A stretch of 64,000 nt of DNA from Heloderma charlesbogerti (Eukaryota; Chordata; Lepidosauria; Squamata; Helodermatidae): contig JANEZZ010001410.1 in NCBI GenBank assembly GCA_026122225.1, forward strand, positions 682,001 to 746,000, written 5' to 3'. The notes under the pieces were generated by a model. It was not told the DNA's origin. It saw only the letters and a program-made list of their open reading frames with translations, and did no database searches. Shown piece by piece: positions 11,073-22,706 of this stretch; within the stretch, counting starts at the first letter, position 1; every line of letters starts with the position of its first letter. Position numbers and translations under genes: made by a program.

Positions 11073-11740
11073 TTATAGTCTCTGAGGAGTGTGAAGGAAT
11101 GGAGACCACATAGGTATCCGCAAAAGGTTTTGCATGCCCAAATGCCAGCCAAGCACTCCTTTATTTGGGCGCTTTTCTACTTCGCTAAGAGTTCTGGAGC
11201 AGAAAGAAGCTGCCACCCATTCCGAGTCATGCCACTCCAGGGGCACTCCGCCTCCTGTGCAGGTGCTGGCATCAGCATTAATCATTGCGGGCTCACTGGC
11301 ATCACAAATTGTAGGACCGGGGCATTGGAGAGTATGACTTTCATCTTTGTAGGGCAGCCTCCTGACCTGGACCCCAAAGCCAGGACGTGGTGGATTTCAG
11401 TATTATGTTTAGTGGCTATGCCTCTGCGGAAGGGTCTTGCAAATATTGACCTACATAGCTCTTCATTCCGAGAAGGCATGTCAGTTTTCTAATGTTAGTT
11501 GGTGCTTTTTGCTTCCAAGTACTCTGTTTCACCTTAGTGAAAAAACCCAATCAAATCATAAATGCCTTTTATTTCCCATTGTTCCACTTGAGTCCAGATT
11601 CGTGAGTCCAGTTTAAGATAATGGCCAGCATTTCCCAATGGCCTTCCATTGATGCACCCCTGTATTAGGATGCCATCCATGAAGACCGCATTGCCTTTTA
11701 TGACTCCAAGGAGTTGTGTCACCTACCTGTACACTATATT
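11073..11740 (-). pseudogene. Ty3/gypsy LTR-retrotransposon pol relic (RT to RNase H)
   Basis: Minus-strand fragments appear in the expected order. First is the reverse-transcriptase active-site region 'MTQLLGVIKGNAVFMDGIL' at 11722-11660. Second is the connecting segment ending 'ILSNAPVLQF' near 11300. Third is an RNase H-like start 'INADAST...WHDSEWVAASFCSRTL' at 11285-11170. In active relatives the box reads FMDD; here the second D is G, and frames are broken by stops and shifts. It is therefore a dead copy. No LTRs, gag or integrase were found nearby. Family placement rests on the motif order and the 'APVL.F..DAS..G.G..L' context. Confidence 0.65.
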
Positions 11741-12157
11741 CAGCATCTAAGGCCCTCCTCCAGGTCCCTCCTCCAAGGGAGGTTTGGAAGGCAGCAACAA
11801 GGGAGAGGGCTTTCTTGGTGGTGGCCCCCCAATTTTGATCTCCCCAGTGAGGCCCACTTGGCACCCACATTGTTATCTTTTCAGCACCAGGTTAAGACCT
11901 CTCTCTTCTCTCAGGCATCTGGCAGCATATAATGAGTTTTAATCAGGTCCTGGATTTATCTTATGGTTAATTGTTTAAAATTGTTTTAGATATATGTCGT
12001 CTGTGTATACACTGTCTGTTTATATGTTTTTATGGAAATGGTTTTGCACTTTGTATAATGTCTTTTAATGGTTTTAAATTTCTGTAAACCACCCAAAGAC
12101 CTTTGGCTATGGGGCAGTACAGAAATGTAATACATAAATAAATAAATAAATAATATT
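11741..12157 (+). mobile_element. L2-like LINE 3' end
   Basis: Contains a decayed ORF end ('GRAF', 'VAPQF') near 11805-11835. The family 3' UTR follows, with 'cccaaagacctttggctatgggg' and a terminal (AAATA)n run at 12136-12152. Same layout as 48350-48705. Confidence 0.5.
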
Positions 12158-12846
12158 TTTATTAGCAGAGACCCAGGCTTGACCTGGAAGCGTTCACAAC
12201 CAATCCAGGGGAGACCCACAGTCTGCCAGGGCGGCACAGAGCTGTGCTGGAACCTGGGATGGCAATGCACCTGTTTCAGCCTTTGCTTTGCAGCACCCTT
12301 GAGCTGCTCACCACCAGGGGAAGCAGAGCAAGATCAGAAGTTCCTCAACCCCTGCAAGGCCTGGTCACACTCACGATTAGTGAAGAGTCAGAGCGGCTCA
12401 GGGAGGCATGCCCACAACCCCCACTTAAGCACTCCGTGATGGTCCTCTTCCACTTTTCCTTCAGGCACACCCCTGTGTCCTCAACAAGTGCTGCAACATG
12501 CAGAAATTCAACAGGTAAAGCTCTCCCTCACTCATTCTAGGAGCAGGGGGAAACATTTCAGCTGTTGAATTGCTGCCTGTGATGCAATCCCCCATGGGGG
12601 CAACCCTTTCCCTGCCTGAGCCACTGGACCTCCGTCCTGGCCTCCTCTCTCCCTAACTGAAACTAAGCCTGTTCTATATTAATACTGCAGGTAGCGGTGT
12701 CAGCCCATTACAGGGGCGGGGCGGGGGGATGAAGAGTGACCAAGAGAAAGTAGTGAACAAGCTTTTGATGTCAGCAGAACTCTCCTGCAGCCTAGGCATG
12801 CATCAGTGGATTTGCTCCCATTGGTCCCTACTTGGCTCTCTCACAA

Positions 12847-13062
12847 CGGAGGTTGGTGGCTCCGATTACGGTGGGGCTGTCAACCCATTCTGGGTTTCAT
12901 TCAGAACCAGCCAGAACTCTAAAGGAGCTATCCAACATGCTGAAGCCTATCCCCAAACTGGGTTCGGCACCTTGGATAGCTCATTTGGAGTTCTGGCTGG
13001 TTCTGACTAAAGCCCAGAATGGATTCACAGCCCCACCAGATTTGGAGCCACCAGACTTCAGT
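12847..13062. mobile_element. Palindromic hAT element (GGAGGCTGGTGGCTCC family)
   Basis: The left arm 'GGAGGTTGGTGGCTCCGATT' pairs with the right arm 'TTTGGAGCCACCAGACTTC'. The inner blocks 'ggtttcattcagaaccagcc' and 'ggctggttctgactaaagcc' are also inverted. Copies at 27792 and 44605 have perfect 8-bp duplications; here the flanks are diverged. Confidence 0.6.
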
Positions 13063-14440
13063 GCTCTCTCACCCTCTGTGTTGTCTCCTCCACTGCTGAA
13101 ATCAGGATGTGAGCTCCTTGGGGCAGAGCCCTTAATAAAGCATGGCATCTGCGGATGGTGCTCAGTCAATAATAAGGTGGGGTACAAATATGGCAAATCA
13201 GCTCTACCAGGATTGTCAAGCACAGTTGCCTCCTTCACACCCAGGCTGTGACGCGCCCCGGGAGATTAGTCCTCTGGCATGCCCCAGCTTCTGACAGTGG
13301 GGTATCCCTTGGCCTGCCGAGGGAGGGGGCCCCTGCTTACATACAGCAGGCTAGCTCTCAGGGATCAGCATCTCCGCTGGCCCCCAGGCACACTTTTGCA
13401 GCCAGATCTGTTGCCAAACCGGCTGAGCGAACGTCTCACTCCTTCTGTTCCACCCCCTACCCCCCCCCGCACATGCCGTTCACTACTCAAAAAAAGGATT
13501 CCTTTCCCCTTGCACAACCAAGGGAGCGGGACCACACCCTCGGTACTCACACAAAAATAAGGCAGCTCATTGCACTGCAATGAGCTGGGCTGTGTGGCTG
13601 CCTTTGCATGCACAAGAGGGAGAAAGTTTCATGGCATAACAAACCCAAGAGTTACAGGGTCCTGCCAAGAGTTACAGGGAGAGTTCCCTGCTTTTCTCTC
13701 TTGGTGAGGCTGGCAAGAACAAGGGAAGGCCAAAGAAGATCCTTGAGTGGGTAAGTAGAATTTAATTTCTTACTGCTGGATTGGACAGGCATTTGGAAGA
13801 CGGATGAACAGAGACTGAATATCCATTTTCTTTTTTTAAAAAAATGGAATTTCTTGCTACCAACTAATAGTGACTGGCCTGATACCCATGTTGCAAGGTT
13901 CAGTAGAGACTGGAGGAAACAGGTTTCGTATGAAAAATGCAGTAAACATGATATAGATGTATATAGTGCCATCAATTATTTCAAGCAAGGGACAACCTGA
14001 GACATTTTTGACACACACCAGGACTCTGAAATCCAGTTTCTCAGTGCTAGTTAGATCTGCCTGGAAGAAATCATACGATCGGCTTGCCAAAGAACAAATC
14101 AAAACCACCTGGCTGGTAGATTTTGCTCAATTTGAGAAGGAAGTGGTTGTTTTGCTTTTAATGTCAGTTACAAGGAAGTGTCCGCTTTACTCCTTATGCT
14201 TTTAAGTGGCCAGACTCGTGCTAGGGGCTGCAGGGGGGTGGGGGGTGTAACTTGAAATCTGGAAAGAACGGGGGCTCTGAGGAGAAGGTTTAGGAGAGAA
14301 AAGAAAGCGTCTCTGCGAGGTTGGCTGCTGGCATGGTTCTCTTGTTGATCTCTCTTTGGGTATGATCTACTCAAAGCTAAACATTTTAAGGTTCCTTTGG
14401 TTTCATTGGGGGAAAGTTAAGCATGTGTTCAGTTCTTCCA
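13063..14440. other. Unassigned DNA
   Basis: No gene or clear repeat. GC-rich at 13240-13480. Open frames here have no recognisable signature. Confidence 0.3.
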
Positions 14441-14445
14441 CTGAG

Positions 14446-14486
<41 letters not shown>

Positions 14487-14490
14487 GAGT
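14441..14490 (+). repeat. (GAAA)n(GA)n microsatellite
   Basis: Seven GAAA units run into about ten GA units. Confidence 0.95.
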
Positions 14491-14879
14491 CCAAACCTAT
14501 GCATAGTTATTTGGAAGTCAGTCCCACTGTTTTCAATGGAATTTATTCCTTTATAGGGACCAGGCTTCACATCAAGTTAAGCATGATTTTTTTTTTAATA
14601 GTATGCATAATATTGACCATGTACCTTCTCAGGAAAAGCAGCCCTGTGGGTCTGATCTGGATTGGGAGTGTGGCAGGCAGGTGGGGACCCTTTTCTCCTT
14701 GCACCACTTTACAGCCAAACATCACCCCTACCCAGATGTTTTTTCCCCCAAAGATGCTGCTTCCTGCATTTTTGCAAACAGTAATGAGTGTGTTTAGGAT
14801 TGCAGCTAAAGATTAAATCACAGGGACAATTTCTGAAGTACCTTTGCTTGCAAGGGAAGTGGTGAGTCGAACCACTTAA

Positions 14880-14957
14880 GACAGCCTTCCCCAACCTGGC
14901 CGGGCATGCTGGGAGTTGTAGTCCAACACATCTGGACAGCACCAAGGTAGGGGAGGG
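14880..14957. mobile_element. Short fold-back hAT element, one half
   Basis: CAGCCTTCCCCAACCTGG followed by GGGAGTTGTAGTCCAACACA. The left terminus is complete but the loop-proximal half is deleted. Confidence 0.55.
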
Positions 14958-15724
14958 TGACACAGGAAATGGAGGAAGATACAGGAGTTTATGGAGCCAT
15001 GGGGGGGGGGAAGACATATGTTAATCCAGGAAAGCGGGCGGGGGCTTAAAATTAGTGAAATGAAGGAAGAGTGGCAGAAAGAGAGATTATAAGGAAATCT
15101 AACAATACATAGATTTAAAGAGGAACAGACACATCCTGCCATGCAACAGGCTGAAGTGACATGATTCGGGCAGTTCCATGGGGTGTACTGGAAGCATAAA
15201 TGAAGGCAGGAGAAATTGGTATGCAAACAGTGCAGCAAGACTTTTTATAAAGGGACCTGCATTGTCACTCTGCTTTAGGCAGCAAAATGTCCTGGACCAG
15301 CACTGAAAAGACGATCGCTGGCCCTAAGAGTTTGGGGTGGTTTTAAACCAAGGGGTTCCCATTGGTCAGGGCTGGTTCCCACATGCAAAAGCATCACTCG
15401 GTTTCTCTGCATATAAAACACCTGATACAGAAACAAGGTAAGAATAATACATAATTAAAAACATAGAGAGCATTTAAAAACATGACAACATCATAATGAT
15501 GTTGAGTAACCCATGCTTGGAGCCTGGCCTACCCAGGAGTGGAGGGTACTAGTTCAGGATGCAGGGGAAAAGATGTCATTTTTTTTAAAGCTCCCCTACA
15601 TTGGGAGGAGGGAGAAGGAGAAGGAGAAGGAGACAATCTTGCAAGTAGAAAAGTGGCAGCAAAGGGAGAAATGTTTTAGGTCCGCCATACCCGATCTTGT
15701 GCTACTTTTCTATTTGCAGGGATT

Positions 15725-15903
15725 TAGAACTTAAGAAGCTGCTTTATATCAAAGCAGACCATTGGTCCATCAAGCTCAGTATTACTTTCACTGATTGGCA
15801 GTGGCTCTCCAGGGTCTCAAACAGGGGTCTTTTCCAGCCCTACCTGGAGATGCCAGGGGTTGAACCTGGGAAGCAGGTGCTCTATTACTGAGCTGTGGCC
15901 CCT
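15725..15903 (-). mobile_element. tRNA-derived SINE (GGCAGCTTCCTATG family)
   Basis: On the minus strand, GGGCCACAGCTCAGTAATAG is the A-box-like head and 'CCCAGGTTCAACCCC' the B-box-like block. 'GGAGAGCC..TGCCAATC' and a tail ending in the AGCTTCTTAA direction follow. The same family lies at 18588, 29658, 30298, 44142, 46395 and 46648. Confidence 0.65.
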
Positions 15904-15934
15904 CCCTTTGTGTTTTATTTTTTTTAATATAGGA

Positions 15935-16034
15935 CAGCCCTCCCCCACCTGATACCCTCCATATTTGTTGGACTATGACCCCCAGCATTCCCAGCCATCA
16001 TGCATCTCGACAGTGCCAGGTTGGGGAAGGCTGA
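15935..16034. mobile_element. Short fold-back hAT element
   Basis: 'CAGCCCTCCCCCACCTGAT' on the left and 'CAGGTTGGGGAAGGCTG' on the right are inverted, with TTGGACTATGACCCCCAGC inside. The central loop is shortened. Confidence 0.55.
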
Positions 16035-16589
16035 TACAGGGGAAAATTCATAAATATGGTTACGTACTTGGTCCCTGAAGTGGTACAGACCCTTCAGTCA
16101 CCTTGGGGCTCTTCCCCATCATTCCTACTTTGCTCTGTTGCATGTGCAGACCAGGCCTCAATGGCTGCCCAGTGGGCGTGTGAACTGACTCCACAAAAAG
16201 TATGGTCTGTGCACGAGGGAGAGGAACGTGCTACCTGAGATGCGCCCATTCACACATGCAGCTCCCCCCATGATGCTGCAAGCATGAAGTCAGGCGCGCG
16301 CACGTCCGCACCAGCCACAGGCTGCTTTGGTGCTTGGTGTCGCTGCTTGAGTCTCCCTCCAGGTCACACCCTCTACCTTTGAACCTCTCCTCCCTCATCC
16401 CAGATGGATGAGGGCTGTTTGACACTCAAGGCTGTTGTCGTTATTATTCCAGACATGCAGGGGCTGTGCTGGGGCTGGCAGGGCCGGTCCGACTGCACAA
16501 GCAACACACACAGTTCTACAGGGCAGCAATCTCTTTATGGGCAGCAGTGAAATGGTACCCAACTCCCAAGGAATGCCCCATGTTCCTTT

Positions 16590-16712
16590 GGAAATATATA
16601 GGAGTGTAAGAACTCAGCTGGATCAGACCAACGATCCCTCTATTCTGACATCCTGTTTCCCCTTAGTGGCTGGCCAGCTACCTCCAGGAAGCATCTGGAT
16701 GCCTCCTTGAAA
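16590..16712 (-). mobile_element. CR1-like LINE 3' fragment
   Basis: Reversed 'agctggatcagaccaacgatccctctattctgacatcctgtttccc...tggcc', the same segment as at 38565-38650. Confidence 0.5.
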
Positions 16713-17204
16713 GCTCCCCTACATTATTTTTTTTTTTTTAAGCAACCTTGCAAGTAGAAAATGAGCAGGAAAGGGAGAAAGGCCCTCCTACCTCATGTTG
16801 TGCTAGTTTTCTACTTACAGGAAGCAGGGCTGCAGAGTCATGAGGTGACGATGCTCCTCTATTATTTGTCTCTTAACATCTGGTACTCAGATGTATTATG
16901 CCTCTGAGTTTGGAGGCTCCACTTATTCATTTTTTATTTTTTTATTTGCAAATATAACGATAACAAACAAAATAAAAAAGGGGGGAAGCCACAAAGAGAG
17001 GAGGAGGATCATATCATAAAACATATCCAAACACAGTAATCTTTTACATCACTGTGAAAAGAAGGACACATCTATTTCAAATATATACTCTAATATAAGC
17101 AGTCCATATGGACTGCTTATGGGGCTCCATTTCCTGACAGCTCTCAATAGAATTCCCTATGAATTCATCCAAGTCACTTTTTTAAGCCAGCAGAATCAGT
17201 GACT

Positions 17205-17630
17205 ATCACCACTACAGATGGGTGACTCCATAAACACTGGTTTCTCTCCGTTCCTCATTTTTTCAGTCTTAAATTCAGTTCATCCTGAACTTGGAGAACA
17301 AAGTCTGCATGAAAAGGTGTATTTATTTTTGTGCACATTTCTCCTACTACATGCATTTTTGTATGCAATACTGCCTTACACACATTTTTACAAGCAATTG
17401 TCCTTATATAATGCATTTTTGAACATTAGTTTCAATAATATCCACAGTTTTGTGTGCACTTTCCCCTAATATACAAATATTTGTACACATTTTTTATTGG
17501 AGAATTCCATTGCAAAATTTGCAGAAGTGCAAACTTCGAAGGATAACTGAATTTTGCTTCATATATTGGTTCAAAGATGTAAAATTAACATGAGAACCAA
17601 AATAATTTCGCCCTCATCCTTAATCACCAA
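17205..17630. mobile_element. AT-rich hAT-type miniature element
   Basis: The element (17213-17622) starts TACAGATGGGTG and ends CCCTCATCCTTA. The flanks ATCACCAC (17205-17212) and ATCACCAA (17623-17630) agree at 7 of 8. The interior has repeated TACATGCATTTTTG-like units and is an inverted relative of 7710-8490. Confidence 0.6.
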
Positions 17631-17869
17631 ATCCTGTAGGCAGCGAGTTCCATCAGTTCGTGAAACAGCCCTTCCCAAAGCATCAATGATCAACATCATT
17701 GGGTGACACAGGGTGTTGCAATGGATACTGGTGCTTGACTTGTGACCCAGTTGCTTCTTTGTCTTGTCCTACATTCTGTGGCTTGGCTCACTTGCTCAGA
17801 GTCATCTGGAGAGATTTAACATTTGAATTCACCTGCTCTCTGATTGCAGGCACACTCTAGTCTGGCTTG

Positions 17870-17950
17870 TATAGGGCCATAGCTCAGCAAAAAAGCTTTC
17901 AACTACAGGCAAAGAGAACCTTGGGTCAACCCCAGTGGGTCCCGCCCCCC
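17870..17950 (+). mobile_element. SINE head fragment
   Basis: 'GGGCCATAGCTCAGCAAAAAAGC' with 'CTTGGGTCAACCCC' matches the tRNA-like head of the GGCAGCTTCCTATG SINE on the + strand. Confidence 0.4.
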
Positions 17951-18108
17951 ACAGTTATAAAAGAAAGTGTCTGGACATTCCTGGTTCAAAGCTCACCTCA
18001 GTGCCATGTGCAAACTCCAGAACAAAAAAATGAACAATGGAGAATTCTTAATGCATCAGTTCCATTTCAGAAACAAGGCCAAGAAATTCAGAACTCTGAC
18101 ATCTAGGG

Positions 18109-18585
18109 TAGGGATGTACGAAAGTTCCGCCACGGATCTCGGGGAGGCTGAATGCCAGCGCATTCGGCCCCCCGAAATTGGTGGCAGAACGGCACCCCGC
18201 CCCCCCCCGGGACGGGACTTACCTGGGGTGGATCTTCCTGGTGGCGGCAGCAGCTCCGGCGGCGGCTCCAGCAGCGGTGCGGCGGCCAGTCTTCCGACCG
18301 GCTGCCACCGCCACCATTTCCAAATTAAAAAAAAAAAAAAGTGATAGGCTACGTAAAGATTTACGTAGCCTATCACGGCTAAATTTAAAAAAAACACTGT
18401 GATAGGCTACGTAAATGTTTACATAGCCTATCACGGCTGATTTAAAAAAAAACAAAACGCGCGTACGCAAATGGCGGCGCCCATGGGCGCCGCCATTTGC
18501 GTTCCTTATTTTGGCACGTCTTAGTCTACATAAACATTTATGTAGACTATGGCGAAAATAAGGGGAACGCAAATAGCATAGCGTC
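18109..18585. mobile_element. Fold-back hAT element A (right half missing)
   Basis: Starts TAGGGATGTACGAAAGTTCC. It has the long-arm sequence with 'GAATGCCAGCGCATTCGGCC', then ACTTACCT at 18217-18224, an outward-facing donor-like motif. Two GATAGGCTACGTAAA hairpins follow (18342-18376, 18400-18434), then the GTCTAGTCTAC-type hairpin at 18520-18552. It stops near the centre of the palindrome, so the other arm is lost. Close to element B's left half. Confidence 0.7.
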
Positions 18586-18587
18586 TA

Positions 18588-18736
18588 CATCTAGCCCAGT
18601 AGTGGTAGCACTGATTGGCAGCAGCTCTCCAGGGCTTCATCCAGGGGTCTTTCCAAGTCTTTCATGGAGCTGCCAGGGATTGAACATGGGACCTTTTGCA
18701 TGCAAACTATGTGCTCTGTGCCCTTCCCAAACATCC
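18588..18736 (-). mobile_element. tRNA-derived SINE (GGCAGCTTCCTATG family), truncated
   Basis: Reversed 'CATCTAGCCCAG...CTGATTGGCAGCAGCTCTCC...GGGATTGAACATGGGACC'. Its 3' end is cut by the neighbouring fold-back element. Confidence 0.6.
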
Positions 18737-19079
18737 AGAGAGCAAATGGTGGGCCTAAACTGCACAGGCACTCTTTCGCTGTGAGCTTCTAATCCTACTC
18801 CATGCTAGTTCGCATGGCCGTCATTGTGGTGGCTTTCACATCCCTGACGGAGCACCAGATTCTGAATGAAAAACGGAGTGTGTCAAGTCAAGTCCCTTCC
18901 TCCTTACCACGTACTCACCTGGTGCCTTTACGCAAGCTGTTCTATCTCACAGCCTCTGCCCCACCTCCAACACTGAGACAAAAATAATGGCCTCTCTTAC
19001 AGATTAGTTGCAACACTGATGCAATGATTCTAAGCCTACGATGCTAGACTATAGATGGGGTCTGTTTTTATTTTTGTGC

Positions 19080-19300
19080 AATGCAAAGAAATTTGGGTTA
19101 TTTTATTACATTATCATCATCATCATCATTAATAATATGTTAATACTCAAAAAGCAATAAATAAATGCAACATATTATTAGTCATTGGCTAAGTGAGAGT
19201 GATTAGCCTTACCTTTGGGCATGCAGGGTGAACTGAATTCTGTTGCTTCAGCATTTGCATTTTGCCCTCACAGCAGCCCTGTAAGGTAGATTGGTAGGAA
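19080..19300. other. AT-rich unassigned DNA with short (ATC)n run
   Basis: (ATC)n at 19112-19129; nothing else recognised. Confidence 0.4.
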
Positions 19301-19301
19301 G

Positions 19302-19665
19302 GATGTCCATCACTGGGAAATCTGGTCCTTTGGGGGCTCAACAGAGTTCTGCAGCGTGCCCGACTCAGCTTGCATTTGCAGGCTGAGCTGTGGGTTCAAC
19401 CCGCAAACTCTGGGAACTTTGGGGGGGTCAAGATTTGCACAAATTACAGCTAAAATTGGGGCAAATTTGAATAATTTGTGCAAATTTTGCCAAAATTTGC
19501 AATATTTGTGTAAATTTGTGCCCCAAATTTGCATAATTTATGCAACTGCCAGCCATAACTTGTGTAATTTGCACAAATTAAAAAACCGCAGAAAATCCAC
19601 TAACTGGCCCAACTACAGACTGAGTTGGGCTTCATAGCAGAAAATGGACTGAAGTCCAGAGGGGG
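19302..19665. mobile_element. hAT-type miniature element with TTTGCACAAATT repeats
   Basis: 'GGATGTCCATCACTGGGAAATC' and the repeated TTTGCACAAATT/AATTTGTGCAAATTT palindromes (19430-19580) match the better-bounded copy at 58408-58772. Confidence 0.45.
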
Positions 19666-20479
19666 AGGGAGCAACCAATCAAGGCTTGTTGGGTTCCACC
19701 TCCAAAGGGATTCATCTAGTAGGTAGCTATAATGCCCGTTTTCTGTCTGACTGACCATTTCAGTTTCTCTCACATAGGGAACAGGGACTGAGAGATATGT
19801 GACCTGACTATGGCTGCAGAATGAGTCTATAGTGAGGTGCAATTTGCAACCATCTCTCCATCCACTAGATCTCACTGCTGGTTGTCTGATCCACCACTGT
19901 AATTCAAAACAACAACAACATCGGAATACAGGTTCCCAAATAAACCTTGTTTCCAGACAGTTTTTCCATGCCCCAGCAATTAAGAGGTTAAGGCCTTTCC
20001 TTCCAACCTCACACATTAGACCAACAGCTCACCTGCAACGCACTCACTCACTCACCAGTTAACTCCCATTTAAGTACCACATGGAATGCAGAAGCCAAAA
20101 CACAGTTATAAACCTGTTTGCCTTGAGGGGCGGGGGGTGTTTTGATGCAAGAGTAGAAAACAAATAGTGTCCATTGAAAGAAGCAACTGTTTTTGACCTC
20201 CAGAGATTTGGGAAGAAAGCGGGTGTTTGTGAGGAGCAAGGAGCTTTTAAGCCAGGCTTGTTAGTTTCTAGTGGTACACTTGAGACCACACTATAAGCAC
20301 AGCTGCCAACTTTTTCCTCACCCTGCTCTTCTGTCTTTAACTAGGGGCAGAGAAAGAAAGCAAGTTTCTCTACAGCCTTGATTTCCATGCCTAGAAAATG
20401 CATCTCTGTGTGTGCTGTTAAAAGCAAAGGGCTGGGCCTGTTTTAAAGTTGGGAACCCTACGGATGCTAAAAATGACTG

Positions 20480-21437
20480 TTTAAAATTGGGGATTTAAGA
20501 ACTCACCCTAGCTCGGTTTCTCCAGGCGCTCGCCGAAGCAGTGCCCCCACTCGCACCCCCCAGGACCCGCGCTTGGGCCACCCACGAGCTCACCATGATC
20601 CCATTCGGTGAGTGCCCTCTATTTGATTGCTACATAAAACAGGAAGTTAAAAAGTGCATATTTAAATATGCGCAGTTTGTAGGGATGTATGAATTCCTTA
20701 CCTTGCGTCCACGGGGGGGGGGGTCCGCCGGGGGGGAGGCGATCAGTTTCTCCCCCCTTGAATCCTCGCCGGCCAGCTCCGCTCTGTGTTGACTCCGCTG
20801 AGCCTCCAGCCAGCTCCATTCTGCCAGCGATACGGCCGCCATTGCTGTCCGTACCGCTGCTGGGCGGAAACAGGAAGTGATCTGGATGCAAATGGCATCC
20901 AGTACTCCATTTGCGTCCCTGCTTTTTCATGCGATAGGCTACGCAACTATCTACCCAAATTCAAACACGTAACCTATCACAAGAAAATACAGGGACACAA
21001 ATGGCGTCGCTGATGCCATCTGCATCCGGATCACTTTCCGAACGGAGCCGCCAGGAGGGAGGAATCGGTCCATGTGGGTCCAGAAGGTGAGTACTTCCAT
21101 TCCGCCACGGACTCCTGGGAGCCGAATTCAATGGAATTCGGCCTCATTTGAGTTGGTGGCGGATTCCACAGACATCCCTAGCAGTTTGGAGCTGGGAAAG
21201 CTAAATATGCTCATTTTTTAACTTCCTGTTTTACGTAGCAATCAAAGGCATGGAAATGGCAGGTGCTCACCGAACGGGATCGTGGTAAGTCCTGGAGAGC
21301 ATGAGCGGGCACAAGCGGGCACGACCAGGGGCGAGCAAGGACAGCATCTCAGCGGGCACAGTCCGGGGGTCACGGGCAGGGGGAGCCCAACGAATTCCCG
21401 GACCCAGTCGGGTGCCCGCAACATCCCTATTTAAAAT
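20480..21437. mobile_element. Fold-back hAT element (outer copy) hosting a nested element
   Basis: The element (20488-21429) starts TGGGGATTTAAG and ends CGCAACATCCCTA. It is bordered by perfect 8-bp direct repeats TTTAAAAT at 20480-20487 and 21430-21437. Its arms pair: 'GATTGCTACATAAAACAGG' (20627-20645) with 'CCTGTTTTACGTAGCAATC' (21225-21243). Outward donor-like motifs are ACTCACCCT (20501-20509) and TGGTAAGT (21283-21290). The loop is occupied by another complete element at 20680-21180. Confidence 0.8.
20672..21188. mobile_element. Fold-back hAT element C (nested)
   Basis: The element (20680-21180) starts TAGGGATGTATGAATTCC and ends CACAGACATCCCTA. Perfect 8-bp repeats GCAGTTTG flank it (20672-20679, 21181-21188). 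Donor-like motifs face outward: CTTACCTT at 20697-20704 and AAGGTGAGT at 21084-21092. The core has one GATAGGCTACGCAAC / CACGTAACCTATCAC pair and inverted CAAATGGCATC blocks. Confidence 0.85.
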
Positions 21438-22700
21438 GCAGACATAAGGCCAGGTGGAGGAATGGTGGTTGCACCAGCTGCTGCTGCTCCTGCACCTTCA
21501 TCAGAAGCTGGATCTGCAGTCAGTAGCAGATGATTACGTTTATATCTGTGCTGTGAACAGTATTCCCTGGTAATTTCTACAGATCAAGGTGCTGTTAAGG
21601 CTTAGTTCTATTTTTTTCCTGGCCAGTTGGCAACCCTATCAAATAAACATATCTGTGTTGGTGCGTCTCAGGAATTCAGTCAAAGCAAGACTGTGCCAAG
21701 CAAATGAGTCAGCAAGCAAGCGAACAAGAAAAGGCCTGGGCGACTTTCTTTATATCTATTTGTTTGCTATTGTGAAGAGGGAGGTTGGATTTTTTGGAGG
21801 GGGGCGTACACTAATACCGTAAACCTGAATCACAATCGCTATTTCATATTTCACACTACCTGAATAGGTAATCACTCTTAAGGTTCCATACTGGATGAGC
21901 ACCAAAATCAAATGAAATTAATCAAGCGGTAAAGAAAGTGCTCCATTACTTGAAAAAAATTTTTTTTTCCTTTTTGAAAGCAAGACATATAATTATTTTG
22001 CATTTTTCCAGTACAGCTGTCATAGCTACATTTTAATTATACTCTTCATCTTCATGCCCAGTTTGAATCCTTTCCAGTTTCACCCAAACCACTCACATTT
22101 GGAGGTACAGTTTCAAATTCAGAAGACAAATTCCAGTTTTGAACTTGTAAAAAGTCACTTTTGAAATCTGCATGTATTATTGTCAAACTTCAAGGGCTGT
22201 TTGTGACATTTCATTTCAGGTCCAGCAGAAACAGTGAAGGTCTCTGTGGGCCTGATCCAATATAATACTGACTTCCTGCTAAGTGCAGTTAGCAAATCAC
22301 AGTTGCAATAAAAATATAATCCTTGATGTAAATCATTAATTTTTAATGTATTAATGTATTACATTAACTGATCAATGTAAAATCAGTTGCATAGCAAGGA
22401 TGTAAAAAACAAGCTAACCACAGATCTGCTCTATCCACTGAAATGCAGCAAGGCAAGATAAGGGAACTGAGTCATGACTGTAACTGTAGCTGATAGAACA
22501 TTTGACAGAGACCTGGCCGTCTGCTCCATCAAGTTAGCCAAGAGTTAGATAGGGTTGCCCATTTTTTAACCTTCCTACCCTCCACTCCCCAGTTCTCTGC
22601 CATTAAGAGTGGTTTCATCTGCAGACAATAGCTGGGCATAACATTTCCCTCCATCTGTGCTACTCACTCCTGCATTTCTCATGCTGATGTTAAAGGCAAT
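21438..22700. other. Unassigned DNA
   Basis: AT-rich, with no gene or repeat I can name; no long open frame. Confidence 0.35.
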
Positions 22701-22706
22701 GCTACA

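Larger units (their letters stand above)
18000..18960 (+). repeat. Duplicated segment, copy 1 (partner 29860-30660)
   Basis: Three blocks match the partner in order. They are 18030-18105 (CAGTTCCATTTCAGAAACAAG), the SINE at 18588-18736, and 18737-18920 (ATGCTAGTTCGCATGGCCGT). In this copy a fold-back hAT element lies between the first two blocks. Either a local duplication or a composite dispersed repeat. Confidence 0.55.

Noticed and set aside
18101..18594. 8-bp duplication ACATCTAG around element A
   Set aside because: The left copy occurs in the partner duplicate and the right copy in the SINE consensus, and element A lacks its right end, so the match is probably coincidental.
20541..21013. 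Proline/glycine-rich small proteins in GC-rich segments
   Set aside because: All lie within arms of fold-back hAT elements and reflect base composition.
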